Shown here: positions 47,099 to 56,810 of the stretch, piece by piece
How the letters are laid out: each line of letters opens with the position of its first letter
Position numbering within the stretch: the first letter of the stretch is position 1
Source of the DNA: an uncultured Lachnospiraceae bacterium
GTDB taxonomy: Bacteria > Bacillota > Clostridia > Lachnospirales > Lachnospiraceae
Direction: 5' to 3'
Assembly (NCBI GenBank): GCA_947652735.1
Contig: CANTEG010000004.1
Location: forward strand, 62,001 to 126,000
Length of the DNA: 64,000 nucleotides
Notes under the pieces: generated by a model
What the model saw: the letters and a program-made list of their open reading frames with translations, nothing else
Database searches by the model: none
Told to the model about the DNA's origin: nothing
Position numbers and translations under genes: made by a program

Positions 47099-48319
47099 AT
47101 GAAAAAAAATTGTATCGTTGCCCAGTCCGGTGGGCCAACTGCTGCCATCAACGCCTCTCTTGCAGGCATAGTTCAGGGAATTATGGAAAGCGACTGCTTC
47201 GAAAATATATACGGTTCCATTCATGGAATACAAGGTGTCATCAGAGAACAGTTTCTGGATTTGACATCAAGCACACCTGAATTTATCAACCGTCTCAAAT
47301 GTACCCCTGCCATGTATTTAGGCTCATGCCGCTTTAAGCTTCCGTCAATGGAAGATGATACAGATGCATACAAGAAAATTTTTGATATTTTTGAAAAAAT
47401 GAATGTAGGTGCATTTTTTTATATCGGTGGAAATGACTCTATGGACACCGTGGATAAGCTGTCACAATATGCTTTTGCTACAAGCAGCAACATAAAAATT
47501 GCAGGCATACCAAAAACAATTGATAATGATTTGGTATGTACCGACCACACACCGGGATTTGGCTCCGCCGCCAAATACATTGCAGCGAGCATACGCGAAA
47601 TTGCTTATGACACATACATATACGATGTTGAAAGTGTCACCATAGTGGAAATCATGGGCAGGGACGCCGGCTGGTTAACAGCAGCCTCCGTACTTGCACG
47701 AGATGGCAAAAATGCTGCTCCGCACCTGATATACCTTCCTGAGGTCGCATTTGACGAAGATGCCTTTTTATCAGACCTAAAAGACTTAATCAAAATACAT
47801 CAAAATATAATTGTAGCCGTATCAGAGGGCATACATGACAAAAACGGTGTTTATTTATCCGCCACCTCTGCCGCTGCGGATAAGTTTGGACATGCCCAGC
47901 TTAGTGGTGCAGGAAAATACCTTGAAAACCTTGTAAAGAATCGACTTAGTATAAAGGTCCGCTCCGTAGAAGTTAACGTACTTCAAAGGTGTGCAGGTCA
48001 TATGGCATCAAAAACAGATTTGGACGAATCATTTGAACTTGGTAAAAAAGCTGTGGCACTTGTACAAGACGGCAAAACCGGTTTTATGACAACACTAAAC
48101 CGTACATGCAACAAGCCTTACCACTACGAACTTACCTCAGTGCCTGTATGCGAGGTTGCCAATAAAGCAAAAGCAGTTCCGTTAAGTTGGATAAATAAAG
48201 AAAATAATAATGTAACAGAAGAAATGGCCGCCTATTTAGCACCACTCATCTTAGGTGAGGTTCCAATCGAATATGAAGCAGGTATACCAAACTATCTTGA
48301 TATATCGCATTTGCTGTAG
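47099..48319 (+). CDS. pfp: Pyrophosphate-dependent 6-phosphofructokinase
   Basis: Phosphorylates fructose-6-phosphate with PPi (reversible glycolytic step). The protein has about 406 aa. The phosphate-donor loop is IGGNDSMDT (GGDDS-type, with Asp-Ser instead of the Gly-Ser of ATP enzymes) and the substrate motif is GIPKTIDNDLVCTDHTPGFGSAAKYI. MGRDAGWLTAASVLARDG is also typical. I start at the ATG at 47099, where GGAG is six bases upstream; an ATG four codons earlier has no site. The 277-bp upstream gap contains no other gene. A strong terminator follows. Confidence 0.92.
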   Translation: MKKNCIVAQSGGPTAAINASLAGIVQGIMESDCFENIYGSIHGIQGVIREQFLDLTSSTPEFINRLKCTPAMYLGSCRFKLPSMEDDTDAYKKIFDIFEKMNVGAFFYIGGNDSMDTVDKLSQYAFATSSNIKIAGIPKTIDNDLVCTDHTPGFGSAAKYIAASIREIAYDTYIYDVESVTIVEIMGRDAGWLTAASVLARDGKNAAPHLIYLPEVAFDEDAFLSDLKDLIKIHQNIIVAVSEGIHDKNGVYLSATSAAADKFGHAQLSGAGKYLENLVKNRLSIKVRSVEVNVLQRCAGHMASKTDLDESFELGKKAVALVQDGKTGFMTTLNRTCNKPYHYELTSVPVCEVANKAKAVPLSWINKENNNVTEEMAAYLAPLILGEVPIEYEAGIPNYLDISHLL

Positions 48320-48323
48320 AAAC

Positions 48324-48363
48324 AAAAGCGTCTTCGATTCTATCGTTTGAAGACGCTTTTTCG
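48324..48363 (+). terminator. Terminator of pfp
   Basis: AAAAGCGTCTTC pairs with GAAGACGCTTTT around a 14-nt loop, then a T-run. Confidence 0.9.
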
Positions 48364-48482
48364 TACTTAGTCTTATTTTTCTTGTCATAAAAGCATTGCA
48401 TTCCATACACGCATATGGCAGTATCCTTTTAAAGCACTATTATAGTATTTTTATCTAGCAGCTCTTAGTACCAACATCTTTC

Positions 48483-49352
48483 CTAAAGTCCATTTGCGAC
48501 ATCAACAAGATACTGCCCATATGCCGTTTTCATCAATGGCTCGGCAAGAGCAAGCAATTGCTCCCTGTCAATGAAGCCTCGCCTGTAAGCGATTTCTTCT
48601 ATACAGGAAATATACATACCCTGCCTCTTTTGAAATGCTGCAACAAAATCCGCCGCATCAAGGAGCATATCATGGCTTCCTGTATCAAGCCATGCAAATC
48701 CACGTCCTAATGTTTCAACCATGAGTGTTCCACGTCTTAAGTATTCATTATTGATACTCGTTATTTCTATTTCTCCCCGTGCCGACGGTTTTACATTCTT
48801 TGCAATATCAACAACATCATTGTCATAGAAATATAAGCCTGGAACAGCATAGTTTGATTTTGGCTTTTCAGGCTTTTCCTCTATAGAAAGCGCCTTTCCA
48901 TTCTTATCGAACTCGACTACCCCATATTCTCTTGGGTCTTTTACATAATAACCAAATATTGTTGCTCCCTTTTCCCGCTGTGCAGCATTTTTAAGAACTG
49001 CCGAAAAGCTCTGTCCATAAAATATGTTATCTCCCAAAACAAGCGCAACATTGTCAGTTCCAATAAATTCTTCACCTATAATAAATGCGTCCGCAAGCCC
49101 TCTCGGCGTCTCCTGAACAGCATAGCTAAACTGCATGCCAATCTGCTCTCCTGTGCCAAAAAGCTCGCAAAACACAGGCAAATCCCTCGGTGTGGAAATA
49201 ATAAGCACCTCTCTGATACCTGCAAGCATTAACGTAGAAAGAGGATAATATATCATAGGCTTATCGTATACAGGCATAATCTGCTTTGATACAGCCTTTG
49301 TCAGTGGGTACAATCTTGTGCCGGAGCCTCCGGCAAGTATAATTCCTTTCAT
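48483..49352 (-). CDS. rmlA: Glucose-1-phosphate thymidylyltransferase
   Basis: Makes dTDP-glucose. The protein has 289 aa: [93 protein letters not shown] and [24 protein letters not shown]-type site. rmlB lies directly upstream with a hairpin between. The remaining two genes of dTDP-rhamnose synthesis (rmlC, rmlD) are not in the window, so the sugar made is open. Confidence 0.95.
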   Translation of the reverse strand: MKGIILAGGSGTRLYPLTKAVSKQIMPVYDKPMIYYPLSTLMLAGIREVLIISTPRDLPVFCELFGTGEQIGMQFSYAVQETPRGLADAFIIGEEFIGTDNVALVLGDNIFYGQSFSAVLKNAAQREKGATIFGYYVKDPREYGVVEFDKNGKALSIEEKPEKPKSNYAVPGLYFYDNDVVDIAKNVKPSARGEIEITSINNEYLRRGTLMVETLGRGFAWLDTGSHDMLLDAADFVAAFQKRQGMYISCIEEIAYRRGFIDREQLLALAEPLMKTAYGQYLVDVANGL

Positions 49353-49370
49353 CGCGCTCCTCCTATATAT

Positions 49371-49410
49371 TGAAAAACAACAACTGAGAAAAACTCTGCT
49401 TTCTCAGTTG
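49371..49410 (-). terminator. Hairpin with T-run between rmlB and rmlA
   Basis: Minus strand: CAACTGAGAAA and TTTCTCAGTTG enclose 8 nt, followed by TTGTTTTTCA. This looks like an attenuating terminator that would reduce rmlA expression relative to rmlB. Confidence 0.75.
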
Positions 49411-49440
49411 TCCATTGTATCATATAGACAAGTCACAGCA

Positions 49441-50526
49441 TCACTTTACAGAATACATGTCATCATAATACTTCTGGTAGTCACCGCTGGTTACGTTTTT
49501 CATCCATTCCTCATTCTCAAAAAACCATTTTATTGTCTTTTTGATTCCCTCTGCAAACATAGTCTCAGGATACCATCCTACCGCTTTCTTTATTTTGTCA
49601 GGAGCGATGGCATAACGTCTGTCATGTCCTTTTCTGTCCTCAACATACGTGATAAGGTCCTTTGATACAAGTGCTCTCCTTGGATCATCCTCAGGAAGCA
49701 TTTCCTGAAGCGTCTCTATAATAATATTTATAATTTCAATATTTTGTTTCTCATTATGACCGCCTATATTGTATGTCTCAAACAGCTCTCCCTGCTCCTG
49801 AACCATGTCGATTGCCTTTGCATGGTCTTCCACATAAAGCCAGTCCCGCACATTTTTTCCGTCACCATATACAGGCAGCTTCTTTCCAGAAAGTGCGTTA
49901 TTTATAATAAGTGGAATCAGCTTTTCAGGGAATTGGTAAGGTCCGTAATTGTTACTGCAATTTGTTATATTTGCAGGGAATTTGTATGTGTCCATATATG
50001 CTTTTACCAGCATATCAGAGGACGCCTTACTTGCAGAGTACGGACTGTGCGGCTCATACGGTGATGTCTCATAGAAAAATGCATTCTCATCATCAGGAAG
50101 TGAACCATACACCTCATCCGTTGAGACGTGCAGAAATTTCTTGCCCTCTTTAAAGCTTCCATCAGGAAGCTCCCAAGCCGCCTTTGCACAGTTTAACATC
50201 GTTGCTGTTCCAAGCACATTTGTACTTACAAATATTTCAGGATTTTTGATACTTCTGTCAACATGTGACTCAGCCGCAAAATGCACAACGCGGTCTATCT
50301 CATTTTCAGAAAATATTTTTGATATTGCATCTCTGTCACATATGTCTGCTTTAACAAATGTATAATTGTCCCTGCCCTCAACCTCCTTCAGATTCTCAAG
50401 ATTTCCTGCATAGGTAAGGGCATCTACATTTATAATTCTTATTTCATTATCATACTTTTTAAACATGTAATGAATATAGTTGGAACCGATAAAGCCGGCT
50501 CCGCCTGTTACCAAATAAGTTCTCAA
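49441..50526 (-). CDS. rmlB: dTDP-glucose 4,6-dehydratase
   Basis: Converts dTDP-glucose to the 4-keto-6-deoxy form. The protein has 361 aa: the NAD loop LVTGGAGFIGSNYI, HFAAESHVDRSI, STDEVYGSL, catalytic YSASKASSDMLV and NCSNNYGPYQFPEKLIPL. It starts with TTG (50526), which has AGGAGG at seven bases; no ATG exists before residue 20. A dTDP-sugar for the surface polymer encoded further upstream is a reasonable use. Confidence 0.94.
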   Translation of the reverse strand: MRTYLVTGGAGFIGSNYIHYMFKKYDNEIRIINVDALTYAGNLENLKEVEGRDNYTFVKADICDRDAISKIFSENEIDRVVHFAAESHVDRSIKNPEIFVSTNVLGTATMLNCAKAAWELPDGSFKEGKKFLHVSTDEVYGSLPDDENAFFYETSPYEPHSPYSASKASSDMLVKAYMDTYKFPANITNCSNNYGPYQFPEKLIPLIINNALSGKKLPVYGDGKNVRDWLYVEDHAKAIDMVQEQGELFETYNIGGHNEKQNIEIINIIIETLQEMLPEDDPRRALVSKDLITYVEDRKGHDRRYAIAPDKIKKAVGWYPETMFAEGIKKTIKWFFENEEWMKNVTSGDYQKYYDDMYSVK

Positions 50527-50559
50527 AATACTTCCTCCTCAATATACTATCCCTATCTG

Positions 50560-51996
50560 CTACTTCGACAATATTTCTTTCAAGATACGGTTTACCTCGC
50601 CAGGGTCTGCCTTCCCCTGCATAGCCTTCATGGTCTGTCCCACAAGGAAGCCGATTGCCTTTTCTTTTCCACTCTTATAATCCTCAACAGACTTTGGATT
50701 TGCCGCAACAATTTCCTCAATTGTTTTGGTGAGTGCTCCTGCATCATTTACTGTCTTAAGACCATGTTCCTCCACATACTGTTCAGGTTCTATGTCATCC
50801 GTAAATATTTTTTCAAAGACTTCCTTCGCAACTGTTCCGTTAATAGCCTTTGACTCCACAAGCGCTATGAGTGCTGCAAGGTTTTTCGCCGAAAATGACA
50901 GGTCATCCGCGTCAACAGAGTGCTCCTTCATAAGACGCATAGTCTCAACCATAAGCCAATTGGAAACTTTTTTCGGTGCGGCTCCAAGGGCTATTGCCTC
51001 TTCAAATATATCCGCCATTTTCTTTGAGTTTGTAATAATGTCTATATCATAATCAGGAATATCATATTCTTCCTTGTATCTGATACGTTTCTCATCACGA
51101 AGCTCAGGCTGGCTCCTGCGTATTTCCTCCATCCACGCATCACTTATGACAATCGGTACAAGGTCAGGATCAGGAAAATATCTGTAATCCTGTGCATCCT
51201 CCTTAGAACGCATCGGATAAGAATATTCCTTTGTGTCATCCCATCTTCTTGTCTCCTGAACAACCTTTTCACCTGACTCAATAAGGTCTATCTGACGCTC
51301 CCTCTCATTTTCTATTGCCCTTGCAATAGCCTTAAAGGAATTCAGGTTTTTCGTCTCTGTTCTTGTCCCGAACTCACTGCTTCCAACCTCTCTCACGGAA
51401 AGGTTAACATCTGCTCTCATGGAACCCTCGTTGAGCTTACAGTCCGATGCACCCAGATACTGTATTATAAGCCTAAGCTTCTCAAGATATGCAATAACTT
51501 CCTCTGCCGACCTCATATCCGGCTCTGAGACGATTTCTATAAGCGGAACACCTGAGCGGTTAAAGTCCACAAGGGAACTGTCCGTAAACGGATCATGTAC
51601 AAGCTTACCTGCATCCTCCTCCATGTGTATCTCATGTATTCTCACAAACTTTTTCTTTCCGTCAACCTCTATCTCAACCTTTCCGTCACGACATATCGGA
51701 TAATATAGCTGTGATATCTGGTAATTTTGCGGATTGTCAGGATAGAAATAATTCTTTCTGTCAAATTTACAGTTCTGCGTAATGGTGCAGTTCGTCGCAA
51801 GACCAACCGCTACCGCTTTCTCCACAACACCCTTATTTAACACAGGAAGCGACCCTGGCATACCTGTACACACAGGACAGGTATGTGTGTTGGGAGCACC
51901 GCCAAATTCCGTAGAGCAGCCGCAGAATATTTTTGTCTTCGTGGCAAGCTCTACGTGAACCTCAAGTCCAATGACTGTTTCATAGGTTTTTGACAT
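50560..51996 (-). CDS. gatB: Aspartyl/glutamyl-tRNA amidotransferase subunit B
   Basis: Subunit B (478 aa) binds the misacylated tRNA and phosphorylates the Asp/Glu acid before amidation. Motifs are TVIGLEVHVELATKTKIFC, CPVCTGMPGSLPVLN (with the Cys-rich zinc site around CGCS and CPVC), KFDRKNYFYPDNPQNYQISQ, EEDAGKLVHDP and the C-terminal YqeY-like tail (FLVGQTMKAMQGKADPGEVNRIL). It follows gatA by two bases. It is the last gene of the aspS-gatCAB operon; rmlB starts 33 nt later. Confidence 0.96.
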   Translation of the reverse strand: MSKTYETVIGLEVHVELATKTKIFCGCSTEFGGAPNTHTCPVCTGMPGSLPVLNKGVVEKAVAVGLATNCTITQNCKFDRKNYFYPDNPQNYQISQLYYPICRDGKVEIEVDGKKKFVRIHEIHMEEDAGKLVHDPFTDSSLVDFNRSGVPLIEIVSEPDMRSAEEVIAYLEKLRLIIQYLGASDCKLNEGSMRADVNLSVREVGSSEFGTRTETKNLNSFKAIARAIENERERQIDLIESGEKVVQETRRWDDTKEYSYPMRSKEDAQDYRYFPDPDLVPIVISDAWMEEIRRSQPELRDEKRIRYKEEYDIPDYDIDIITNSKKMADIFEEAIALGAAPKKVSNWLMVETMRLMKEHSVDADDLSFSAKNLAALIALVESKAINGTVAKEVFEKIFTDDIEPEQYVEEHGLKTVNDAGALTKTIEEIVAANPKSVEDYKSGKEKAIGFLVGQTMKAMQGKADPGEVNRILKEILSK

Positions 51997-51998
51997 TC

Positions 51999-53495
51999 TT
52001 AAAGCCCCCTTTCCGTAAGCAATTCAGGTCTTTTATACTCCCTGCTGCACTCATACGCATACGCCGCCCTTATGATTGATTTCTCATCAAAGGTTTGTCC
52101 CAAAAGCTGCAAACCTATTGGCATTCCGTTTCTGTCAAATCCACATGGCAGTGATATTCCAGGAATCCCTGCAAGGTTTACCGATACCGTATAAATGTCT
52201 CCCAGATACATCTTAAGCGGGTCAGAGAGTGACTCACCCTTCACAAGTGCGGTTGTAGGTGCAACCGGTCCAAGTATAACATCATATTTTTCAAATGCAT
52301 CATCAAAGGCTTTTTTTATGAGTGCCTTTGTTTTAAGTGCCTTAACGTAATATGCATCATAGTATCCTGAGCTTAAAACGAATGAACCAAGCATGATTCT
52401 GCGCTTAACCTCATCTCCAAAGCCCTCCGAACGTGATTTCTTGTACATATTGTGAAGGTCTGTATATTCAGAAGTTCTATATCCGTATTTTACACCGTCA
52501 AACCGTTCCAGGTTTGATGACGCTTCAGCGGATGCAATGATATAGTACGCAGGTATTGCATATTCAACCATTCCAAGGTCAAACTCCTCCACTACTGCTC
52601 CCTTTTCCTTAAGCACGTCAGCCGCTGCAAGAACATGTTTCTTAACATCCTCATCAATACCCTCTCCGAAATAATCTCTCGGTATTCCGATTTTCATGCC
52701 CTTGACATCATCAACTAGTGCACTTGTAAAATCATTTCCTGTGTCTGTAATTCCATTCTTTTCATAATCTCTGTCCGCATCATATGATGTTGAATCCTTA
52801 TCATCATGTCCGCATATGATTTCAAGGACAGTTGCACAATCTGTAACATCCCTTGCTATAGGTCCAATCTGGTCAAGGGATGACCCATAGGCAATGAGAC
52901 CATATCTTGACACCCTGCCATAGGTCGGCTTGATTCCCGTCACACCGCAAAATGCAGCAGGCTGTCTGATGGAACCACCTGTATCGGAACCAAGTGCATA
53001 TGGCACCTCCTCAGCAGCAACCGCAGCAGCAGAACCTCCCGAAGATCCTCCCGGAACCTTACTTACATCCCACGGATTTTGGGTTGAGCCATAAAATGAT
53101 GTCTCTGTCGTACTTCCCATGGCAAATTCATCCATGTTTGTCTTTCCTATTATAACCGCCCCTGCTTCCCTAAGCTTTAAAACAGCCTCTGAGGTGTAGG
53201 TTGGTATAAAATTACTTAATATCTTGGATGAGCAGCTTGTAAGCAGCCCTTCCGTACACATATTATCCTTGATTGCCACAGGAACTCCCGCCAAAGGACC
53301 TGTAAGCTCACCACTGTCTATCTTTCTTTGTATCTCCTCCGCCTGTAACATGGCACCCTCGGCATCCACAGTTACAAATGCATTGATATCATTCTCAAGC
53401 GTTTTGATTCTGTCCAAACATGACTGTACAGCGTCAGCCACACTTATCTCGCCTGCTTTTATTTTCTTTCCCAGCTCCACGGCTGTAAGCTTCAT
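51999..53495 (-). CDS. gatA: Glutaminyl/asparaginyl-tRNA amidotransferase subunit A
   Basis: Subunit A (about 498 aa) hydrolyses glutamine and channels ammonia to GatB. It is an amidase-signature protein with the Lys-Ser-Ser triad: Lys in VPVAIKDNM, Ser in GGSSGGSAAAVAA and Ser in LGSDTGGSIRQPAAFCG. Other motifs include TEGLLTSCSSKIL and KTNMDEFAMGS. Starts are ambiguous: the ATG at 53495 has AAGGTGGA, and a GTG nine bases earlier has AGGAGG. It is 21 bases after gatC. Confidence 0.95.
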   Translation of the reverse strand: MKLTAVELGKKIKAGEISVADAVQSCLDRIKTLENDINAFVTVDAEGAMLQAEEIQRKIDSGELTGPLAGVPVAIKDNMCTEGLLTSCSSKILSNFIPTYTSEAVLKLREAGAVIIGKTNMDEFAMGSTTETSFYGSTQNPWDVSKVPGGSSGGSAAAVAAEEVPYALGSDTGGSIRQPAAFCGVTGIKPTYGRVSRYGLIAYGSSLDQIGPIARDVTDCATVLEIICGHDDKDSTSYDADRDYEKNGITDTGNDFTSALVDDVKGMKIGIPRDYFGEGIDEDVKKHVLAAADVLKEKGAVVEEFDLGMVEYAIPAYYIIASAEASSNLERFDGVKYGYRTSEYTDLHNMYKKSRSEGFGDEVKRRIMLGSFVLSSGYYDAYYVKALKTKALIKKAFDDAFEKYDVILGPVAPTTALVKGESLSDPLKMYLGDIYTVSVNLAGIPGISLPCGFDRNGMPIGLQLLGQTFDEKSIIRAAYAYECSREYKRPELLTERGL

Positions 53496-53516
53496 AACAT
53501 CCACCTTACACACCTC

Positions 53517-53804
53517 CTAATCAAACGTCTTTGGCACCTTGTAGCAACCATCCTTTTGCTCTGGTGCATTAGACAAAAGCTGTTCCCTCGTATCACCGCT
53601 TGTCACTACATCTTCCCTAAACACATTGTTCACAGGAAATGCATGACTCATGGCAGGTACATTATCTGTATCAAGCTCATTTAATTTACTTACATAATCA
53701 AGCATATCAGACATATCCTTCTTTGCCTGCTCCTTAGCCTCATCGCTAAGCTCAAGCTTGGCAAGAATACCTACATACTCTATTGTCTCGTCAGTAATAA
53801 CCAT
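53517..53804 (-). CDS. gatC: Glutaminyl/asparaginyl-tRNA amidotransferase subunit C
   Basis: A 95-aa subunit that wraps GatA and GatB together. It shows [39 protein letters not shown] and the C-terminal VFREDVV...[17 protein letters not shown]. The length matches the family only from the ATG at 53804, which has AAGGAGG. A longer reading from 53900 would overlap aspS and has no site. Confidence 0.94.
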   Translation of the reverse strand: MVITDETIEYVGILAKLELSDEAKEQAKKDMSDMLDYVSKLNELDTDNVPAMSHAFPVNNVFREDVVTSGDTREQLLSNAPEQKDGCYKVPKTFD

Positions 53805-53835
53805 AAGTGCCTCCTTATACCCTTTCTTAAGCCTG

Positions 53836-55584
53836 TTAGCTTCGAACCTTAATATGAACCTCGCGAAGCTGCTGTTCCGTAACCTCTCCCGGTGCACCAC
53901 ACATTAAATCCTGTGCAGTACCACTCATAGGGAATGGTATTACCTCACGAATATTTTCCTCGTTTCTGAGAAGCATTATCATTCTGTCAACACCAGGTGC
54001 CATACCTGCATGTGGTGGAGCACCAAACTGGAACGCACTGTAAAGTGCCCCGAATTTAGCTTCAAGAACCTCCTTGTCATAGCCAGCTATCTCAAATGCC
54101 TTTTCCATAACCTGCATATCATGGTTTCTCACTGCCCCCGACGAAAGCTCAACACCATTACACACAATGTCATACTGGTATGCAAGTATCTCCAGTGGAT
54201 CCTTTTCATTTAATGCATCAAGCCCTCCCTGCGGCATAGAAAACGGATTGTGGGTAAACCCGATACTCTTTGTCTCAGTGTCATACTCATACATAGGAAA
54301 ATCATTGATATAACAGAAGCGGTATGCATTTTTTTCAAGCAAATCAAGCCTGCTTCCAAGCTCACTTCTTATCTGTCCTGCAAATATTGCCGCCTGCTTC
54401 TTTGTGTCAGCGATAAAGAAGATTGTGTCTCCCACATCAAGTCCTGCCTTATCGGCAAGCTCTTTCTTCATATCTTCAGGTATAAACTTATCTATTGGTC
54501 CCTTATAGGTCTTGTCCTCAAGAACCTCAAGATATCCCAGTCCTCCCATTCCAATTGCTGTTGCAAACTTGAGCATTTTCTCATGCTGTCCCTTGGAAAG
54601 CTTGGAATGAACGTTTATTGCCCTTACTGTTTTTCCGTGGAACGGCTTAAATGTACATCTCTCAAAAAACTCTGAAAGGTCAATTATCTCTAACGGATTT
54701 CTAAGGTCAGGTTTGTCCGTGCCGTATTTCAGCATTGCCTCCTCATAGCCAATAACAGGATACGGTGCCTTTGTAACCGAATACCCTTTCGGTGCAAACT
54801 TTTCAAAGGTCGCGGAAAGAACCTCCTCACCGACCTTGAAAACATCCTCCTGGGTTGCAAAGCTCATCTCAAAGTCAAGCTGGTAAAATTCTCCCGGTGA
54901 ACGGTCAGCCCTTGCATCCTCATCCCTGAAACACGGTGCAATCTGGAAATACTTATCAAATCCAGACACCATCAAAAGCTGCTTATACTGCTGTGGTGCC
55001 TGTGGAAGTGCGTAAAACTTACCCTTATATTTTCTTGACGGAACAATGTAATCTCTGGCTCCCTCTGGTGACGAAGCACAAAGGATAGGGGTCTGTATCT
55101 CAAGAAATCCAAGCTCTGTCATTTTCTCACGCAAGAAGCTGATAACCTTTGACCTGAAAATCATATTATCCTTTACCTTACGGTTTCTTAAATCGAGGTA
55201 ACGGTACTTTAACCTTACCTCCTCACGAACCTCCTTTGAGGTTGTAACTTCAAACGGAACCTGTCGGTACACTTTTCCAAGGATATCTACCTTGTGTGCC
55301 TCAAGCTCTATCGTACCTGTAGGAATTTTAGGGTTGTAGGTCTCCTCATCCCTGTGCTGGATAAGCCCCTCTACAGATATACATTCTTCTCTGGTAAGAC
55401 CATCTAAAAGACTTGTGTCCCTCATTACCACCTGCATAACTCCATACATATCCCGCAGGTCGATAAATGATACCCCACCGTGATCACGGATATTTTCAAT
55501 CCAGCCTGCGATACGTATTTCCTTTCCCACAAGCTCCTCACCCATGTTTTCCATTGTCATGTCTCTGTAAATGTTTGAATTCAT
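53836..55584 (-). CDS. aspS: Aspartyl-tRNA synthetase
   Basis: A 582-aa bacterial-type AspRS. It has the OB anticodon domain ([24 protein letters not shown]), class II motif 2 ([34 protein letters not shown]), the bacterial GAD insert and motif 3 ([20 protein letters not shown]). AGGGAG precedes the ATG. GatCAB follows in the same operon, so the enzyme may be non-discriminating and charge tRNA-Asn with Asp, which GatCAB then amidates. Discrimination cannot be decided from sequence alone. Confidence 0.96.
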   Translation of the reverse strand: MNSNIYRDMTMENMGEELVGKEIRIAGWIENIRDHGGVSFIDLRDMYGVMQVVMRDTSLLDGLTREECISVEGLIQHRDEETYNPKIPTGTIELEAHKVDILGKVYRQVPFEVTTSKEVREEVRLKYRYLDLRNRKVKDNMIFRSKVISFLREKMTELGFLEIQTPILCASSPEGARDYIVPSRKYKGKFYALPQAPQQYKQLLMVSGFDKYFQIAPCFRDEDARADRSPGEFYQLDFEMSFATQEDVFKVGEEVLSATFEKFAPKGYSVTKAPYPVIGYEEAMLKYGTDKPDLRNPLEIIDLSEFFERCTFKPFHGKTVRAINVHSKLSKGQHEKMLKFATAIGMGGLGYLEVLEDKTYKGPIDKFIPEDMKKELADKAGLDVGDTIFFIADTKKQAAIFAGQIRSELGSRLDLLEKNAYRFCYINDFPMYEYDTETKSIGFTHNPFSMPQGGLDALNEKDPLEILAYQYDIVCNGVELSSGAVRNHDMQVMEKAFEIAGYDKEVLEAKFGALYSAFQFGAPPHAGMAPGVDRMIMLLRNEENIREVIPFPMSGTAQDLMCGAPGEVTEQQLREVHIKVRS

Positions 55585-55623
55585 CTTTTTCTCCCTTTCT
55601 CATCACAGGCAATTGCCTCAATC

Positions 55624-55900
55624 AAAAAATCCCGAGCAAATATGATTTGCCCGGGACGAATAAACAACTGTTATCCGCGGTACCACCCGCATTAAAATAC
55701 AAGTTATGTAAACTTATATTTTCTCTCTTATCCCTTAACGTGGGAACTCCGAATATACCTAGACCTCATCAGAGGCTTCAATATATCAGCTCAGGTAGTG
55801 TTCCGCCATGTAGGGTGTCATGCTATAGCTCTCAGTCTGCGACTATATTCCCTGTCATGTCCTTTTACAGGCAGTCTCCGTCATAGCCTTTTTCAATATA
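55624..55900 (-). promoter_or_regulatory. T-box leader, probably tRNA-Asp responsive, controlling aspS-gatCAB
   Basis: The minus strand contains GGGTGGTACCGCGG (55675-55688) and a terminator stem TCCCGGGCAAA/TTTGCTCGGGA at 55630-55656 with a T-run at 55624-55629. A candidate specifier GAC (Asp) lies at 55817-55819 and is followed by ACCC, the same spacing as the TTC of the pheS leader. Uncharged tRNA-Asp (or tRNA-Asn, if the specifier is read otherwise) would turn on the whole operon. Confidence 0.9.
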
Positions 55901-55907
55901 TGCACAG

Positions 55908-55936
55908 ATTATATGATAATTATTCCCAAAAGTAAA
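55908..55936 (-). promoter_or_regulatory. Promoter of the aspS-gatCAB operon
   Basis: Minus strand: TTTACT, 17-bp spacer, TATAAT. It lies directly before the T-box leader. Confidence 0.7.
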
Positions 55937-55940
55937 GAGG

Positions 55941-56792
55941 TTATAAACTTTTTTTCACCCCATTTAAAATGTAAAATACAAAGGAGCTTAGTGACTTTAC
56001 AAATCCAAAGCCTGCATACCTGTAAGTTTTATATGTCATTGCTGCTGATTTAAGCTTATTTCCCGACTTACTTTTTTCCGCTTTTCTGTATAAAAGCAAA
56101 GGTTCATTTAACCCTATGACATACTCGTAATCCTTTAGCAGCATAAGCCATGTGAGATAATCCTCGTGAGCATCACTGTGCCTCATGGGATATTTTTTCA
56201 TTACGCTTTTCCTTACCAAAACGGAAGATAAATTAATATAGTTTGTTTTCTCTAAATCCTTAAGTGTAATTCTTTCAGGCACACCTATCATTTTGTTCAG
56301 GGGTTTACCATCAGGAGCCATAATTCTCCTTGCAGTTGTACAAAGGGGTGCTTTTCCATCACGCTCCATAAGTGCAAGCTGTTTTTCCAGCTTCCCCTTA
56401 AGCCACACATCATCTGCGTCAAGAAACGCAACATATCTGCCTCTTGCCAGCCTGACTCCGCGGTTTCTCGTTACCGCCACATTTTTATTTATGGTATTTC
56501 TAAAAATATATACAGAAAACTTACTGTTTTTAAGTTCTGGGGCTGTCACCCTGACCGACCATTTAAGCAGCATGCTGCCATCGACACTTTTCTTACTGTA
56601 TTCCGACTCAGCAATATCGTATTTCTTCCTTAACCGATGAACCAAAGGTGTCACCCAATCCCATATGGACCCATCATCTATAATTATAATTTCCTTTGAC
56701 ACATCCTGCAAAAATGCGGAAACCACAGCCTCAAATATATAGTTTCCTGCATTGTACGCAGGAATTATGACCGAAACCAGAATATCCTTCAT
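55941..56792 (-). CDS. Glycosyltransferase family 2
   Basis: A 283-aa GT-A glycosyltransferase. It has VSVIIPAYNAGNYIFEAVVSAFLQ at the start, the first acidic pair IIIDDGS, and RNRGVRLARGRYVAFLDADDVWL with the metal-binding DADD. It resembles surface-polymer transferases. No membrane helix is apparent. It is the last gene of the polysaccharide locus in the window and follows the CDP-glycerol-type transferase gene by 18 nt. Donor and acceptor sugars are unknown. Confidence 0.88.
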   Translation of the reverse strand: MKDILVSVIIPAYNAGNYIFEAVVSAFLQDVSKEIIIIDDGSIWDWVTPLVHRLRKKYDIAESEYSKKSVDGSMLLKWSVRVTAPELKNSKFSVYIFRNTINKNVAVTRNRGVRLARGRYVAFLDADDVWLKGKLEKQLALMERDGKAPLCTTARRIMAPDGKPLNKMIGVPERITLKDLEKTNYINLSSVLVRKSVMKKYPMRHSDAHEDYLTWLMLLKDYEYVIGLNEPLLLYRKAEKSKSGNKLKSAAMTYKTYRYAGFGFVKSLSSFVFYILNGVKKSL

Positions 56793-56810
56793 AAGTCACC
56801 TCTGTATGAT

